A DNA stretch of 64,000 nucleotides from an uncultured Bacteroides sp. (GCA_905203765.1 CAJKXC010000007.1:1-64000); one strand, 5' to 3'. Shown: positions 28,901 through 36,621, numbered from the stretch's first letter. A program made the numbers and translations. The notes: generated by a model not told the origin, from the letters alone.

Positions 28901-29174
28901 ACACCTGGGTCTGAAATCCAATATAGGATATACTTACCGTATAAGGGCCGCCTGAACGCATACCTTGAATAGTATAACGTCCGTCCACATTCGTAATGGC
29001 TCCATACATGGTACCAGAAGGTACATGGACGGCCTGCACCGTAGCGCCGATGATGGCCTCTTTGTTCGTGTCTGTCACCTTACCAGCTATTGTAGCTGTG
29101 GTAACCTGTGCATTGACAGTTACTGCAATCACTAACATGATTGCCGATAAAAAGGATCGCATTCTTTTCATCAT
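25905..29174 (-). CDS. Oar-like TonB-dependent outer-membrane receptor
   Basis: A 1089-residue outer-membrane transporter. Signal peptide (to VNAQ), CarboxypepD_reg-like domain (25-110), then a plug domain (around 130-250) with NFTIDGANFNNNFG and GGGINAITKSGTN, which is the Oar/adventurous-motility type rather than SusC (no SusC TonB box or LVVVDGV). The barrel includes repeated WNVRTDFKVTAGLRFDGLFFDNG-type strands and ends in an aromatic-rich KYCFN. No SusD is present; the companion is the BACON/OB lipoprotein. Substrate unknown; a peptide or protein ligand is as likely as a glycan. The codon at 29171 is an equally good start. Confidence 0.9.
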   Translation of the reverse strand: MMKRMRSFLSAIMLVIAVTVNAQVTTATIAGKVTDTNKEAIIGATVQAVHVPSGTMYGAITNVDGRYTIQGMRSGGPYTVSISYIGFQTQVFKEVTLQLGEVYNIDAQLGESSELLQEVVVTAQKTKFSTEKTGATTNISNTQIVNMPSVSRSITDYSRLSAYGGNGMSFAGSDGRTANFTIDGANFNNNFGLSSNLPGGGNPVSIEAIDEIQVVISPFDVRQTNFIGGGINAITKSGTNTYKGTAYIYHQNENMRGDAVDRETIAGAREKDQSTTYGFTIGGPIIKNKLFFFANGELQKTPTIANRWRASEDGVADPDAFLSRATVADLQRVSDFVKDKYGYDTGSFTSFPSDTKNSKLLARLDWNITNNHHLALRYNYTKNTVWLAPNASSMDGGTRMSGSRTSQYAMSYANSMYSSDNLVHSFSFDLNSRLSDNLSNQLLATYSKLDDVRGTNSSVFPFIDILKDDQNYISLGEELFTYNNAVHNTVWNIKDDVTYYLGNHKIMAGLNYEHQMADNQYLRNGTGYYRYTSMDDFFSGAAPEIVCLTYGYNGENEPASRVQFSKLGAYLQDEWNVRTDFKVTAGLRFDGLFFDNGDLMTNNAILDLDYNGRHIDTGKWPGSSLTISPRVGFTWDVLGDKSLKVRGGTGLFSGRLPLVFFTNMPTNGGMVQYQAQINAKNAADRGFTMDEFKGGILSTEALKDKIYSLGYPQTITPEEGTVPSSICGIDPDFKMPQVWKTSIAVDYTVPVSFPLSVTVEGIFNKTINAAMLTDWSQRDISGFTRFNGADNRPVFPSDATYTDAAGKNLPSAYMLENTSRGYGWSTSMTVNARPAEWIYLMAAYTHTVSKEVTSLPGSNASSVLNYLSTYEGVNNFRLHNGLNVTPDRFIASATINDKSGNHYSLIYETWRGGYNYSYMLANDMNGDGYNYDAVYIPTDKQVADGSFRFVSEDDKTRFMDYVHGNSYLKNNQGKYAEPNSLYSPWVHRIDLSYKHDFSLNVAGAKHTLQLSFDMKNVLNFFNSSWGVSKYLNPAIGSDARILKYEGVDADGVATFSTPKSIDGNTKTWTLNHSIGQCWYASIGIKYCFN

Positions 29175-29221
29175 AATTGATTTGATTAATTAAACGAAAT
29201 TTTATATTATTTTTGCATCGG

Positions 29222-29251
29222 CAAAAGTAGTAAATTACTGCCAAATACAAA
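29222..29251 (-). promoter_or_regulatory. Promoter of the TonB receptor / BACON lipoprotein unit
   Basis: On the minus strand: TTTG (29251-29248), 18 bp, TACTTTTG (29229-29222). The 5' leader would be about 45 nt, AT-rich with no strong hairpin. Confidence 0.6.
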
Positions 29252-29296
29252 CTACAAAAATGCTACATTTATCACATAATGATATTTTTTCTGTGT

Positions 29297-29338
29297 GGTG
29301 AAGAGTTTCCGAAGCTATAATTCGGTCTCTTCATCACC
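29297..29338. other. Interrupted hairpin in the 455-bp gap 29175-29629
   Basis: ggtgaagag (29297-29305) pairs with ctcttcatcacc (29327-29338, with a bulge) around an inner stem ccgaa/ttcgg. It lies upstream of the TonB receptor promoter in a gap that contains no credible gene. The gap otherwise holds the repeat at 29459-29524 and the terminator at 29551. The hairpin has no T tract; it may be an operator or a residual repeat unit. Confidence 0.35.
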
Positions 29339-29458
29339 TAATTTAGAATAACTCAAAGAGAGCTATGCTGCATTTTTCTCATTTTCAGGGAACATTTCCC
29401 CCATCATTTTGTATGGGTGAACCTTTTTCCTAAAGCCAATACAGATGGGACGACAAAG

Positions 29459-29524
29459 TAGGGAGAAAATATTGCCCTATTGGGAAAATATTTTTTCCCA
29501 GTTAGGAAAAAATTATTAGAGTGT
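29459..29524. repeat. AT-rich 22-bp-period repeat (candidate array 6)
   Basis: Three 22-bp units start at 29459, 29481 and 29503. Each begins tRGG and has an A-rich/T-rich core. Unit 1 has aggg/ccct and unit 2 tggg/ccca as dyad arms, while unit 3 is degenerate (tagg, then a-rich). It lies about 210 bp upstream of the TonB receptor promoter and just downstream (for the minus strand) of the ABC-F terminator. Low complexity makes chance similarity more likely than for arrays 2-4. Confidence 0.4.
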
Positions 29525-29550
29525 AGCTCGCAATTTGATATATTTTTGCA

Positions 29551-29582
29551 GAAAAAAAGCTCCGTATAGTCTACGGAGCTTG
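29551..29582 (-). terminator. Intrinsic terminator of the ABC-F gene
   Basis: Perfect 10-bp stem aagctccgta (29557-29566) with tacggagctt (29572-29581), 5-nt loop. Reading the minus strand, the stem runs into seven T (29552-29558 as A on plus). It lies about 50 bp past the ABC-F stop. Confidence 0.85.
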
Positions 29583-29629
29583 CACATTATTAGGATATAG
29601 AAGAATTAGCTTTCTATTTATCGCTTAAA

Positions 29630-31327
29630 TTAATCATTTATTAGCTTTCTATAACGTACGCGAGTAGGCTCTTCTTTGCCCAAACGCTTCTGTTTGTTTT
29701 CTTCATACTCCGAATAAGAGCCTTCGAAGAAGAACACATTAGAATCGCCTTCGAATGCCAGGATATGAGTACAGATACGGTCGAGGAACCAACGGTCGTG
29801 GCTGATAACGACAGCACACCCGGCAAAGTCTTCCAAACCTTCTTCGAGAGCACGGAGCGTATTTACGTCGATATCGTTGGTAGGCTCGTCGAGAAGCAGC
29901 ACATTGCCTTCTTCCTTCAGGCAGAGAGCCAGGTGCAAGCGGTTGCGCTCACCACCGGAGAGTACGCCGCAGAGTTTTTCCTGATCGGCACCCGAGAAGT
30001 TGAAACGTGACAGGTAAGCACGGGCATTGATGTCCCGTCCGCCCATGCGGATAAGGTCGTTGCCACCGGAGATAACCTGATAGACACTCTTATTGGGATC
30101 AATATCCTTATGCTGCTGGTCCACATAAGCCACCTTTACGGTTTCCCCTACTTCAAACTCACCTTTATCTACGGTTTCCAAACCCATGATAAGACGGAAA
30201 AGAGTCGTTTTACCGGCACCGTTAGGGCCGATAATACCTACAATGCCGTTAGGCGGAAGCATAAAGTTGAGGTCGTCGAACAGCAATTTGTCTCCGAATG
30301 CTTTTGCCACATGCTTGGCTTCGATAACCTTGTTGCCCAGACGAGGCCCGTTGGGGATGAAGATTTCCAACCTCTCTTCCTTCTCCTTCACATCTTCATT
30401 CAGCAACTTGTCATAGGAGTTCAGACGGGCTTTACCCTTTGCCTGACGAGCCTTAGGCGCCATACGCACCCAGTCCAACTCGCGTTCCAACGTCTTGCGG
30501 CGCTTGCTGGCAGTCTTTTCTTCCATCTCCATACGCTTGGTTTTCTGTTCCAGCCAACTGGAGTAGTTACCCTTCCAGGGGATACCTTCGCCACGGTCCA
30601 GTTCGAGAATCCAGCCGGCTACGTGGTCGAGGAAGTAACGGTCGTGCGTCACGGCAATCACCGTACCTTCGTACTGCTGCAAATGTTGCTCCAGCCAGTC
30701 GATGGATTCGGCATCGAGGTGGTTGGTAGGCTCATCGAGCAGCAATACATCGGGCTTCTGTAACAACAGCCGGCAGAGGGCTACACGGCGGCGTTCACCA
30801 CCGGAAAGATGTTCTACCGATTGGTCTTCGGGCGGACAGCGAAGGGCGTCCATAGCACGCTCCAACTTACTGTCGAGGTTCCAGGCATCAGTAGCATCGA
30901 TGATATCCTGCAACTCGCCCTGGCGGGAGAAGAGTTTATCCATCTTATCCTGGTCTTCATAATACTCGGGCAAGCCGAACTTCTGATTGATTTCTTCGTA
31001 TTCTGCCAGTGCATCCACAATAGGCTGCACGCCTTCCATCACGATTTCTTTTACTGTTTTTGTGGGGTCAAGGTATGGTTCCTGAGCCAGATATCCCACT
31101 GAATATCCCGGTGAGAACACCACTTCGCCCTGATAGGATTTATCCAACCCGGCGATAATCTTCAGCAAGGTTGACTTACCCGAACCATTCAAACCGATGA
31201 TACCGATTTTCGCTCCATAGAAGAACGAGAGGTAGATATTCTTCAATATCTGCTTGTTGTTCTGCTGGATGGTCTTGTTCAGCCCTACCATAGAAAAGAT
31301 AATTTTCTTATCGTCTACTGTTGCCAT
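29630..31327 (-). CDS. ettA: ABC-F ATPase, energy-dependent translational throttle protein type
   Basis: A 565-residue protein with two ABC domains in one chain and no membrane segment. The EttA-type family acts at the ribosomal E site, linking ATP level to translation. First cassette: Walker A GLNGSGKST (around residue 40), signature LSGGERRR, Walker B LLLDEPTNHLD with the E-Q ABC-F signature. An arm segment and the P-site linker (residues ~240-320, basic, RMAPKARQAKGKARLN) follow. Second cassette: GPNGAGKTT, LSGGERNRLHLA, LLLDEPTNDIDV. The start at 31327 (MATVDDKKIIFSMVGL) is preferred; a 26-codon upstream extension crosses the promoter region. Confidence 0.93.
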   Translation of the reverse strand: MATVDDKKIIFSMVGLNKTIQQNNKQILKNIYLSFFYGAKIGIIGLNGSGKSTLLKIIAGLDKSYQGEVVFSPGYSVGYLAQEPYLDPTKTVKEIVMEGVQPIVDALAEYEEINQKFGLPEYYEDQDKMDKLFSRQGELQDIIDATDAWNLDSKLERAMDALRCPPEDQSVEHLSGGERRRVALCRLLLQKPDVLLLDEPTNHLDAESIDWLEQHLQQYEGTVIAVTHDRYFLDHVAGWILELDRGEGIPWKGNYSSWLEQKTKRMEMEEKTASKRRKTLERELDWVRMAPKARQAKGKARLNSYDKLLNEDVKEKEERLEIFIPNGPRLGNKVIEAKHVAKAFGDKLLFDDLNFMLPPNGIVGIIGPNGAGKTTLFRLIMGLETVDKGEFEVGETVKVAYVDQQHKDIDPNKSVYQVISGGNDLIRMGGRDINARAYLSRFNFSGADQEKLCGVLSGGERNRLHLALCLKEEGNVLLLDEPTNDIDVNTLRALEEGLEDFAGCAVVISHDRWFLDRICTHILAFEGDSNVFFFEGSYSEYEENKQKRLGKEEPTRVRYRKLIND

Positions 31328-31380
31328 AAAATTTAAACTGTATATATTAATAATGTATATCCGAAAGTGAAATTTGTCTG

Positions 31381-31411
31381 CAAAGATAGTGTAATTTGGA
31401 CGCAATGCAAT
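31381..31411 (-). promoter_or_regulatory. Probable promoter of the ABC-F gene
   Basis: Minus strand ATTG (31411-31408), 19 bp, TATCTTTG (31388-31381). The -7 box is full consensus; the -33 is one base off. The 314-bp gap between the divergent ABC-F and hybrid kinase genes contains this promoter and the one at 31561, and nothing else that I can support. Confidence 0.5.
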
Positions 31412-31560
31412 TAAAGTTCCTTGAAATTATGCGCCCCCGACATGAGCTGCCATTTCTTCAAAATGCAGTTTTATCCGTCAATATTAGTAAAATAATAAAA
31501 AATCAAATGCAAATAATTCATATTTACTGTTTTAAATTTCCCATTATCACTTTTTATCCA

Positions 31561-31568
31561 TACTTTTG
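31561..31568 (+). promoter_or_regulatory. Probable -7 box of the hybrid kinase gene
   Basis: TACTTTTG, in the longer word ttatccatacttttg that is identical to the promoter of the GT2/kinase unit at 7049-7063. It lies 73 bp upstream of the start codon. No TTTG -33 box at the usual distance. Confidence 0.45.
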
Positions 31569-31641
31569 TGAAAATATATTTTCCGGCAAAGCCTAAGCAG
31601 AAAACAACAAAGCATTATACGCCCCTATAAATGAGCAAACG

Positions 31642-34368
31642 ATGAGACCAACAGAAGCAACGCCTCAACCGGATACAGAGATATCCAGTGAGCAAGAGAT
31701 AGCCAGACTTATCCAGGAACACACCCTGTTCACAGAAAGTATATACGCTCGTCTTCCGATAGGGATTGAGATTTATGACGCCAAAGGAGTATTGCGAAGT
31801 ATAAATAACTATGCATTGAAAATATATGGCGTAGAAGACCGCAACACAGTAATAGGCACAGTCAACCTTTTCAACAGTCCTTATGTGGACGATGAACTCA
31901 GAGTCAAAATTCAATCCGGAGAAGATATCAATCTGGAATTTGAATATGACTTTGACCGGATAAAGGACAACGCATACTTCACGACCCAACACAAAGACAC
32001 TATTATATATAAAGTCCACATAGTTCCTGTCAATGACAAAGCAGGAGCTATCATCGGACACATCCTGATGACCAACGACGTGACGGACGAAAAAGAAGCC
32101 GAATACCATACGGAAGAAGACAAAAAGAATCTGGAAATGGCTATGCAGGCTGCCAATATGGCGTCATGGGTATATGACATACGGAAGAAGGAGTTCAGCC
32201 CGCTCTATGGAGACGCGATTGTGAAAGGTCCCATGTCGTTGGAAGAAGTGCAAAGGATATTGCATCCGAAAGATGAAGCCCAGTTGATGAACTTGTTCTC
32301 GCAACTGGCAAACAAGGAAGTACAGCAAGGACAGATCACACTGCGCTTCTACAACGAAGAAGAGGAGCAATACCACTATTATGAAAGCAGAATGCGGCTT
32401 TCATCCGAACATTTCGGGAAACTGCTGATCATCGGAACCCAGATGGACGTGACGGAGAAGTACCAAATGGCAAAGAAGACACAGGACCTGCTTGCCCAAC
32501 GCGAGCTTGCCATGCAGGTAAGTAATATCATTCATTGGGACTTTGATGTACGCACCCAGAAGTTCAGGTCATACCACGATCCCATCAATGATTATGCCAG
32601 CGACCAGGCGTTGCCGTTCGAGAAGTATATAGACGTTATACATCCCGAAGACCGCTCCTACTCCTACGACGCCGTGCAAGTCATGCTGATGGGAGAAGAC
32701 CGGACGATTGACTTCACCTGCCGTATGCAAACCAAATACGACGAAACGTGGCAATATTGCAATATCATAGGAGTCCCCTTCGAACGGGATGAGAACGGTA
32801 GCATCACGCGCTTCACCGGTTTCCGGCAAAACATCTCCAAGCTCCACCAGTTGAATACGGAACTAAAGGAGAGAAACTACAAGATGGAGCTGACTTTTAA
32901 GACTGCCGGCATATCCTATTGGGACTTCGACGCCAAGAGCAGCCTCTTCAAATCATTCAATGATCCGATAAACGACTTCAATGCCGAGAAGCCCGTCACC
33001 CCCGAAGAATATCTGAAAATAACACTTCCCGGCGACGTCCCGATCCTGCGCGAGAAACTGGATCATATGCTTCGCGGAGTAGACGAGGAACTTAATTTTC
33101 AATACCACTCCAAAACCAAATGGCACGATGACTGGCAAAGCATGATAGTGACAGGCATTCCGGTGGAAAGGAACAAACAAGGGCGCGTAATCCGCTATAC
33201 AGGCATCAAGTTCAACAACACCAAATGGGAGAAGATGGCCCAGGAGTTGAAGGAACTGAAAGAAAAGGCAGAGCTTTCCGACCGCCTCAAGTCGGCTTTC
33301 CTTGCCAACATGAGCCACGAGATACGTACCCCGTTGAATGCCATCGTAGGCTTCTCGGAACTGATGGTGAACTGTGAAGACCAGAGTGAAAAAGAAGAAT
33401 ACATGGACATCATCCAGGCAAACAACGAAATGTTGCTGAACCTGATAAACGATATCCTCGACTTGTCCAAGATAGAATCGGGAATCCTTGAACGGAAAAG
33501 GGAAATATTCAATCTCTCCAAAGTGTGCAATGAACTGTATGCAATGATCCAGCCTAAAATCACCAGTCCGGACATTGAATTCATTGTAGACAACCCCAGC
33601 CAGAACTGCTGGATTTACCTGGACAGAAACCGCCTCAAACAAGTATGGACCAATTTCCTCACCAATGCAGTGAAGCATACGCGGTCGGGACATATCAAGA
33701 TGGGATATTCCGTCGGACAGAAATCCATCCGGTTCTATGTAGAAGATACCGGCACCGGCATTCCAGTGGAATTGCAGGGCAGAGTGTTCGGCCGTTTCCA
33801 GAAGCTCAATGAGTTTGCACAAGGCACGGGATTAGGACTCGCCATTTCGCGCGCCATCATCGAAGCTGCCGGCGGAGAGGTAGGCTTCAAATCCACTCCC
33901 GACGTAGGTTCCATCTTCTGGGCAACAGTACCCTGCGAAATCAGCGCACAAGACAGTAATGAGTCATCCGACTCTCCCTCTCCCGGTCAGAACCCCATTC
34001 TGGCCGCAACCCAGGGAAAGGTTCTGAATATCCTGGTTGCCGAGGACAATGCAAGCAACTATTCACTGGTGCAGCATATCCTCAAAGACCATAACCTGAC
34101 GTGGGTGCAAAACGGCGTAGATGCCGTCAATGAAATACAAGAAAGGAATTATGACCTTGTTTTCATGGATATAAAAATGCCTATTATGGATGGTTTGGAA
34201 GCAACCCGGAGAATCAGAGAGTTCAACAAAGAAATCCCTATCATTGCACTTACCGCCAATGCATTCGACTCCGACAGAACTGCCGCCACAAATGCAGGAT
34301 GCAATGCGTTCCTTACCAAGCCCTTGAAAAGAAGTCAATTAATGGATGTTTTCTCAAAGAAATGGTAA
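31642..34368 (+). CDS. Hybrid histidine kinase with tandem PAS domains and a C-terminal receiver
   Basis: A 908-residue soluble hybrid kinase. An N-terminal PAS (around 25-145) is followed by three related PAS-like repeats (around 155-275, 290-400, 410-525); the last two share the pattern W-D-F-D..FRS..DPINDF and look like a tandem duplication. HisKA has phosphoacceptor His559 in SHEIRTPLNAIVGFS. The ATPase domain has SNFLTNAVKHT-like N-box, DTGTGIP and GTGLGLAI. The receiver has phosphoacceptor Asp843 in VFMDIKMP and lysine in FLTKPLKR. There is no output domain, so it must signal to a separate Hpt or regulator protein. A paralogue of the kinase at 8313. Single gene. Confidence 0.92.
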   Translation: MRPTEATPQPDTEISSEQEIARLIQEHTLFTESIYARLPIGIEIYDAKGVLRSINNYALKIYGVEDRNTVIGTVNLFNSPYVDDELRVKIQSGEDINLEFEYDFDRIKDNAYFTTQHKDTIIYKVHIVPVNDKAGAIIGHILMTNDVTDEKEAEYHTEEDKKNLEMAMQAANMASWVYDIRKKEFSPLYGDAIVKGPMSLEEVQRILHPKDEAQLMNLFSQLANKEVQQGQITLRFYNEEEEQYHYYESRMRLSSEHFGKLLIIGTQMDVTEKYQMAKKTQDLLAQRELAMQVSNIIHWDFDVRTQKFRSYHDPINDYASDQALPFEKYIDVIHPEDRSYSYDAVQVMLMGEDRTIDFTCRMQTKYDETWQYCNIIGVPFERDENGSITRFTGFRQNISKLHQLNTELKERNYKMELTFKTAGISYWDFDAKSSLFKSFNDPINDFNAEKPVTPEEYLKITLPGDVPILREKLDHMLRGVDEELNFQYHSKTKWHDDWQSMIVTGIPVERNKQGRVIRYTGIKFNNTKWEKMAQELKELKEKAELSDRLKSAFLANMSHEIRTPLNAIVGFSELMVNCEDQSEKEEYMDIIQANNEMLLNLINDILDLSKIESGILERKREIFNLSKVCNELYAMIQPKITSPDIEFIVDNPSQNCWIYLDRNRLKQVWTNFLTNAVKHTRSGHIKMGYSVGQKSIRFYVEDTGTGIPVELQGRVFGRFQKLNEFAQGTGLGLAISRAIIEAAGGEVGFKSTPDVGSIFWATVPCEISAQDSNESSDSPSPGQNPILAATQGKVLNILVAEDNASNYSLVQHILKDHNLTWVQNGVDAVNEIQERNYDLVFMDIKMPIMDGLEATRRIREFNKEIPIIALTANAFDSDRTAATNAGCNAFLTKPLKRSQLMDVFSKKW

Positions 34369-34473
34369 GCGATTTAAACCGCATTTCATAACTTTTTAAG
34401 CTCCGATAAGAGTTTAAAAAGAGCATAGGAAAATAAAAAAGCATAGGATTGTAATAGAAAAATGCAGAAAACA

Positions 34474-34504
34474 CTTGCATCTTCAGAAAAAGTCTCTATC
34501 TTTG
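34474..34504 (+). promoter_or_regulatory. Promoter of tRNA-Lys
   Basis: CTTG (34474-34477), 19 bp, TATCTTTG (34497-34504). The tRNA begins 26 bp downstream of the -7 box, leaving a leader of about 20 nt to be removed by RNase P. Confidence 0.7.
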
Positions 34505-34530
34505 CACCCGCTTAACAGCAAACAAGGTCT

Positions 34531-34603
34531 GAATCGCTAGCTCAGCAGGTAGAGCACAACACTTTTAATGTTGGGGTCTTGGGTTCGAGCCCCAAGCGGT
34601 TCA
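34531..34603 (+). tRNA. tRNA-Lys, anticodon UUU
   Basis: A 73-nt cloverleaf. Acceptor GAATCGC pairs with GCGGTTC (one G-U), discriminator A at 34603. The anticodon stem CAACA/TGTTG (34557-34561 and 34569-34573) encloses loop CTTTTAA with anticodon TTT at 34564-34566. The T arm is GGGTTCGAGCCCC-like with the invariant TTCGA. CCA is not encoded. It has its own promoter and terminator, so it is a single-tRNA unit. Confidence 0.97.
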
Positions 34604-34629
34604 CTTTTAGTAAATAATTGAGAGGAAAT

Positions 34630-34666
34630 AACTCCTGTAGTACGAATGTATTGCAGGAGTTTTTCT
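34630..34666 (+). terminator. Terminator of the tRNA-Lys transcript
   Basis: aactcctg (34630-34637) pairs with caggagtt (34654-34661) and is followed by a T-rich run. It lies 27 bp after the tRNA. Confidence 0.7.
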
Positions 34667-34688
34667 TTAGCGGATATTGCATACGAAA

Positions 34689-34820
34689 AAACGCATGATG
34701 CATTCACCCGAAACAGATGGTCTGTTTGCCCCAAACGCATCATCTGTTTGACCTAAACAGACCATGCGTTTCACCCAAACAGATGATGCGTTTTCGAGCA
34801 GCAGACAGTCTGCATCTTTA
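34689..34820. repeat. Six-unit 22-bp palindromic repeat array with shuffled half-sites (array 3)
   Basis: Units start at 34689, 34711, 34733, 34755, 34777 and 34799. Units 1-5 have a 17-bp core (8 + 1 + 8) beginning aaac and ending ttt(t/c), plus a 5-bp linker such as gcccc, gacct or caccc. Left arms are aaacgcat or aaacaga(t/c); right arms are atgcgttt-like or (a/g)tctgttt. Units combine them as matching or mixed pairs. Unit 6 (cagcagacagtctgcat...) has another palindrome, gcagac-a-gtctgc, and its last three bases are the complement of the stop codon of the minus-strand gene ending at 34818. Confidence 0.9.
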
Positions 34821-35033
34821 TTCCAGTTCTGCCGCCTGAATATCAATGGAATGCAGCATATCCAATATACCGGTTGGAGTAATTCCCTTGCACTCTATCC
34901 TCAAAACCTTTTCCCAATCTTCCAGGTCGACATTCCATTTGCTTATCTGCGGACATTGCTCCAAAACGGATTTCACACGCTTCACATCACGCTTTCCGCT
35001 GATTGATGTCCTAAAAATCAAAATACTTTCCAT
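34818..35033 (-). CDS. Small HMA-like ferredoxin-fold protein lacking the metal-binding CxxC
   Basis: A 71-residue protein with the beta-alpha-beta-beta-alpha-beta pattern expected of heavy-metal-associated (HMA)-like domains: ILIFRTSI strand, KRVKSVLEQ helix, KWNVDLEDWEKVLRIEC strands, GILDMLHSIDIQAAEL helix and strand. The CxxC copper site is absent; the loop after strand 1 reads SGKRD. Similar small proteins are common and uncharacterised in Bacteroidota; a metal-independent partner-binding role is possible. Single gene. Its stop codon abuts the 22-bp repeat array on the plus-strand left side. Confidence 0.65.
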   Translation of the reverse strand: MESILIFRTSISGKRDVKRVKSVLEQCPQISKWNVDLEDWEKVLRIECKGITPTGILDMLHSIDIQAAELE

Positions 35034-35139
35034 AGCGTTACTTATTTTTCTGCAAATGAAACGAATATAAGTATGTGAATTAAGCGATTTCCGATGAATT
35101 ACGGAAAAAAGCCGTCGAAATACCCATAAATAGGGATGA

Positions 35140-36621
35140 CTAAAACTTATAGGTCAGCATCAAGCGACCTTCTGAAGTACTGGAAAAAACGTTCTTATAA
35201 TACTTGTAGTGTGTGTTACGAGTATAGTTAGTGAACGTAGTCGTCAGGTATAGCTGGTCTCGCAGTTTGAAGTCCAACCGCAATCCGCTGACGTGAAGAA
35301 TAGCCCTCGAATGGTCACCTTGTGCATTCAGCGTTTTCGGTTCGACGTTATCCCAATCTATATCTCGGGGATATCCCTTCCAGGTAAACATCTGGTATGC
35401 CTCATAAGTGGTCGATGCAACGAATTTATCCTTCTTATATATAAAGTTGAAACCCGCCTTCGCACTAAATCCACTCGCCAGATTGTAGATACGTTCATCC
35501 ACCTTGTAGTAGTCGCTAAGGGCTCCACCCAAAAGTATGACATTCAGATGGCCATAAGCATCAATATCCCATTTCCTCAGGAGTTTACGTTTATAGATAA
35601 GCCCGCCACCAACGGATGCAGGCGTGCAGAACTTATAAGGAGTCTTGGCAGAAACGGCAGAGATTGTGTCCGAATCGTAATAATCGAAATGCTGGTAGAG
35701 GCCTAAGCTCAAATAATATTTGTCATTGTTCACCAGTTCTTTGGCCACCAGGCGTCCGATGATGTTCAACTGTCCCAGTACCGGTTGTTCGGCTTGCCAG
35801 TTCAGATTGGCCTTTATCGAGAAGTAATCGTAAGGGTGCGTTTCTTCCACATCGAAACGGTCGCCATACTCAATGTTGATTTCGGAAGCCAAACCCATAC
35901 CTTTATCCAGAATTTCGTCTTTCAGTTCAAGGGTTCGCACACCCACAGACACATCCACGCTGACGTCGGGAACACCGAACTGCTTGCCCGAAGTGGAACG
36001 CCTTCTCCACGCATCTCCGTTGATAATACGGGTGAGCCCACGCATCGGAGAAATCAGGAACGAAGCAAACTCCAGCCCGAAACGGCTCCAACCCGTTCGA
36101 CGGTCGTCAAGGATAAGGTCGGAAACGCGGTACATCACTTCGCCCAGTGCCATTCCACCGATGGGGGTGGCAATGATATCATTGGTCGACGGAAACTCGT
36201 TCTCCATAGCCATCTCCCACATAAAGCTGCCGCCAAAAGCAAACAGCCCGGATTGCCAATAGTTATATCCGTTGGAACGGGCAGAATTATAATACAGATT
36301 GCCATGATAAGGATGCATGAACATATTCGTCTGCATCGCATCATTATCCCACACAAAACCATGCTTGAAGTTATCTTTGATGGTGTGCATATTGATATAG
36401 GCAAAATCAGCCTTACGGATATACCGGTCGAAAGCCCAGACGCCCATATTTATTCCGAATACAGTAGCCCCTGCCTGAAAACCTCTCTTCTTGGCATAGA
36501 AAGCAATATCGAGCGAATCAGCGGCTTTTGGGGTAGCAATTTGATGATGTATAGCGACTTGGGAATAAGCAATGTCGATAGATATCAAACAGGTGAACAG
36601 AACCAATAACATCTTTTTCAT
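35140..36621 (-). CDS. DUF3943 outer-membrane-associated protein
   Basis: A 493-residue protein with a signal peptide (cut near IAYSQ). The central block VWAFDRYIRKADFAYIN, then the HGFVWDNDAMQTNMFMHPYHG block and a GGSFMWEMAMENEFPSTND block, is the DUF3943 signature. The C-terminal half is aromatic amphipathic beta strands ending GRLMLTYKF, typical of an outer-membrane barrel. Function not established; a lipid- or envelope-related role is only a guess. The start at 36621 (MKKMLLVLFTCL) gives the leader; a nine-codon extension is unlikely. A TATGTTTG box (36626-36633, minus) sits only 4 bp before this start. Confidence 0.75.
   Translation of the reverse strand: MKKMLLVLFTCLISIDIAYSQVAIHHQIATPKAADSLDIAFYAKKRGFQAGATVFGINMGVWAFDRYIRKADFAYINMHTIKDNFKHGFVWDNDAMQTNMFMHPYHGNLYYNSARSNGYNYWQSGLFAFGGSFMWEMAMENEFPSTNDIIATPIGGMALGEVMYRVSDLILDDRRTGWSRFGLEFASFLISPMRGLTRIINGDAWRRRSTSGKQFGVPDVSVDVSVGVRTLELKDEILDKGMGLASEINIEYGDRFDVEETHPYDYFSIKANLNWQAEQPVLGQLNIIGRLVAKELVNNDKYYLSLGLYQHFDYYDSDTISAVSAKTPYKFCTPASVGGGLIYKRKLLRKWDIDAYGHLNVILLGGALSDYYKVDERIYNLASGFSAKAGFNFIYKKDKFVASTTYEAYQMFTWKGYPRDIDWDNVEPKTLNAQGDHSRAILHVSGLRLDFKLRDQLYLTTTFTNYTRNTHYKYYKNVFSSTSEGRLMLTYKF

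Noticed and set aside
34537..34743. 68-codon minus-strand frame over tRNA-Lys and array 3
   Set aside because: It overlaps the tRNA and the repeat; translation reflects those sequences only.
34689..34820. Origin iterons or a ParB/DnaA site cluster
   Set aside because: No dnaA, rep or par gene lies nearby, no DnaA box (TTATCCACA) was found in it, and arrays of the same geometry occur elsewhere with other sequences.
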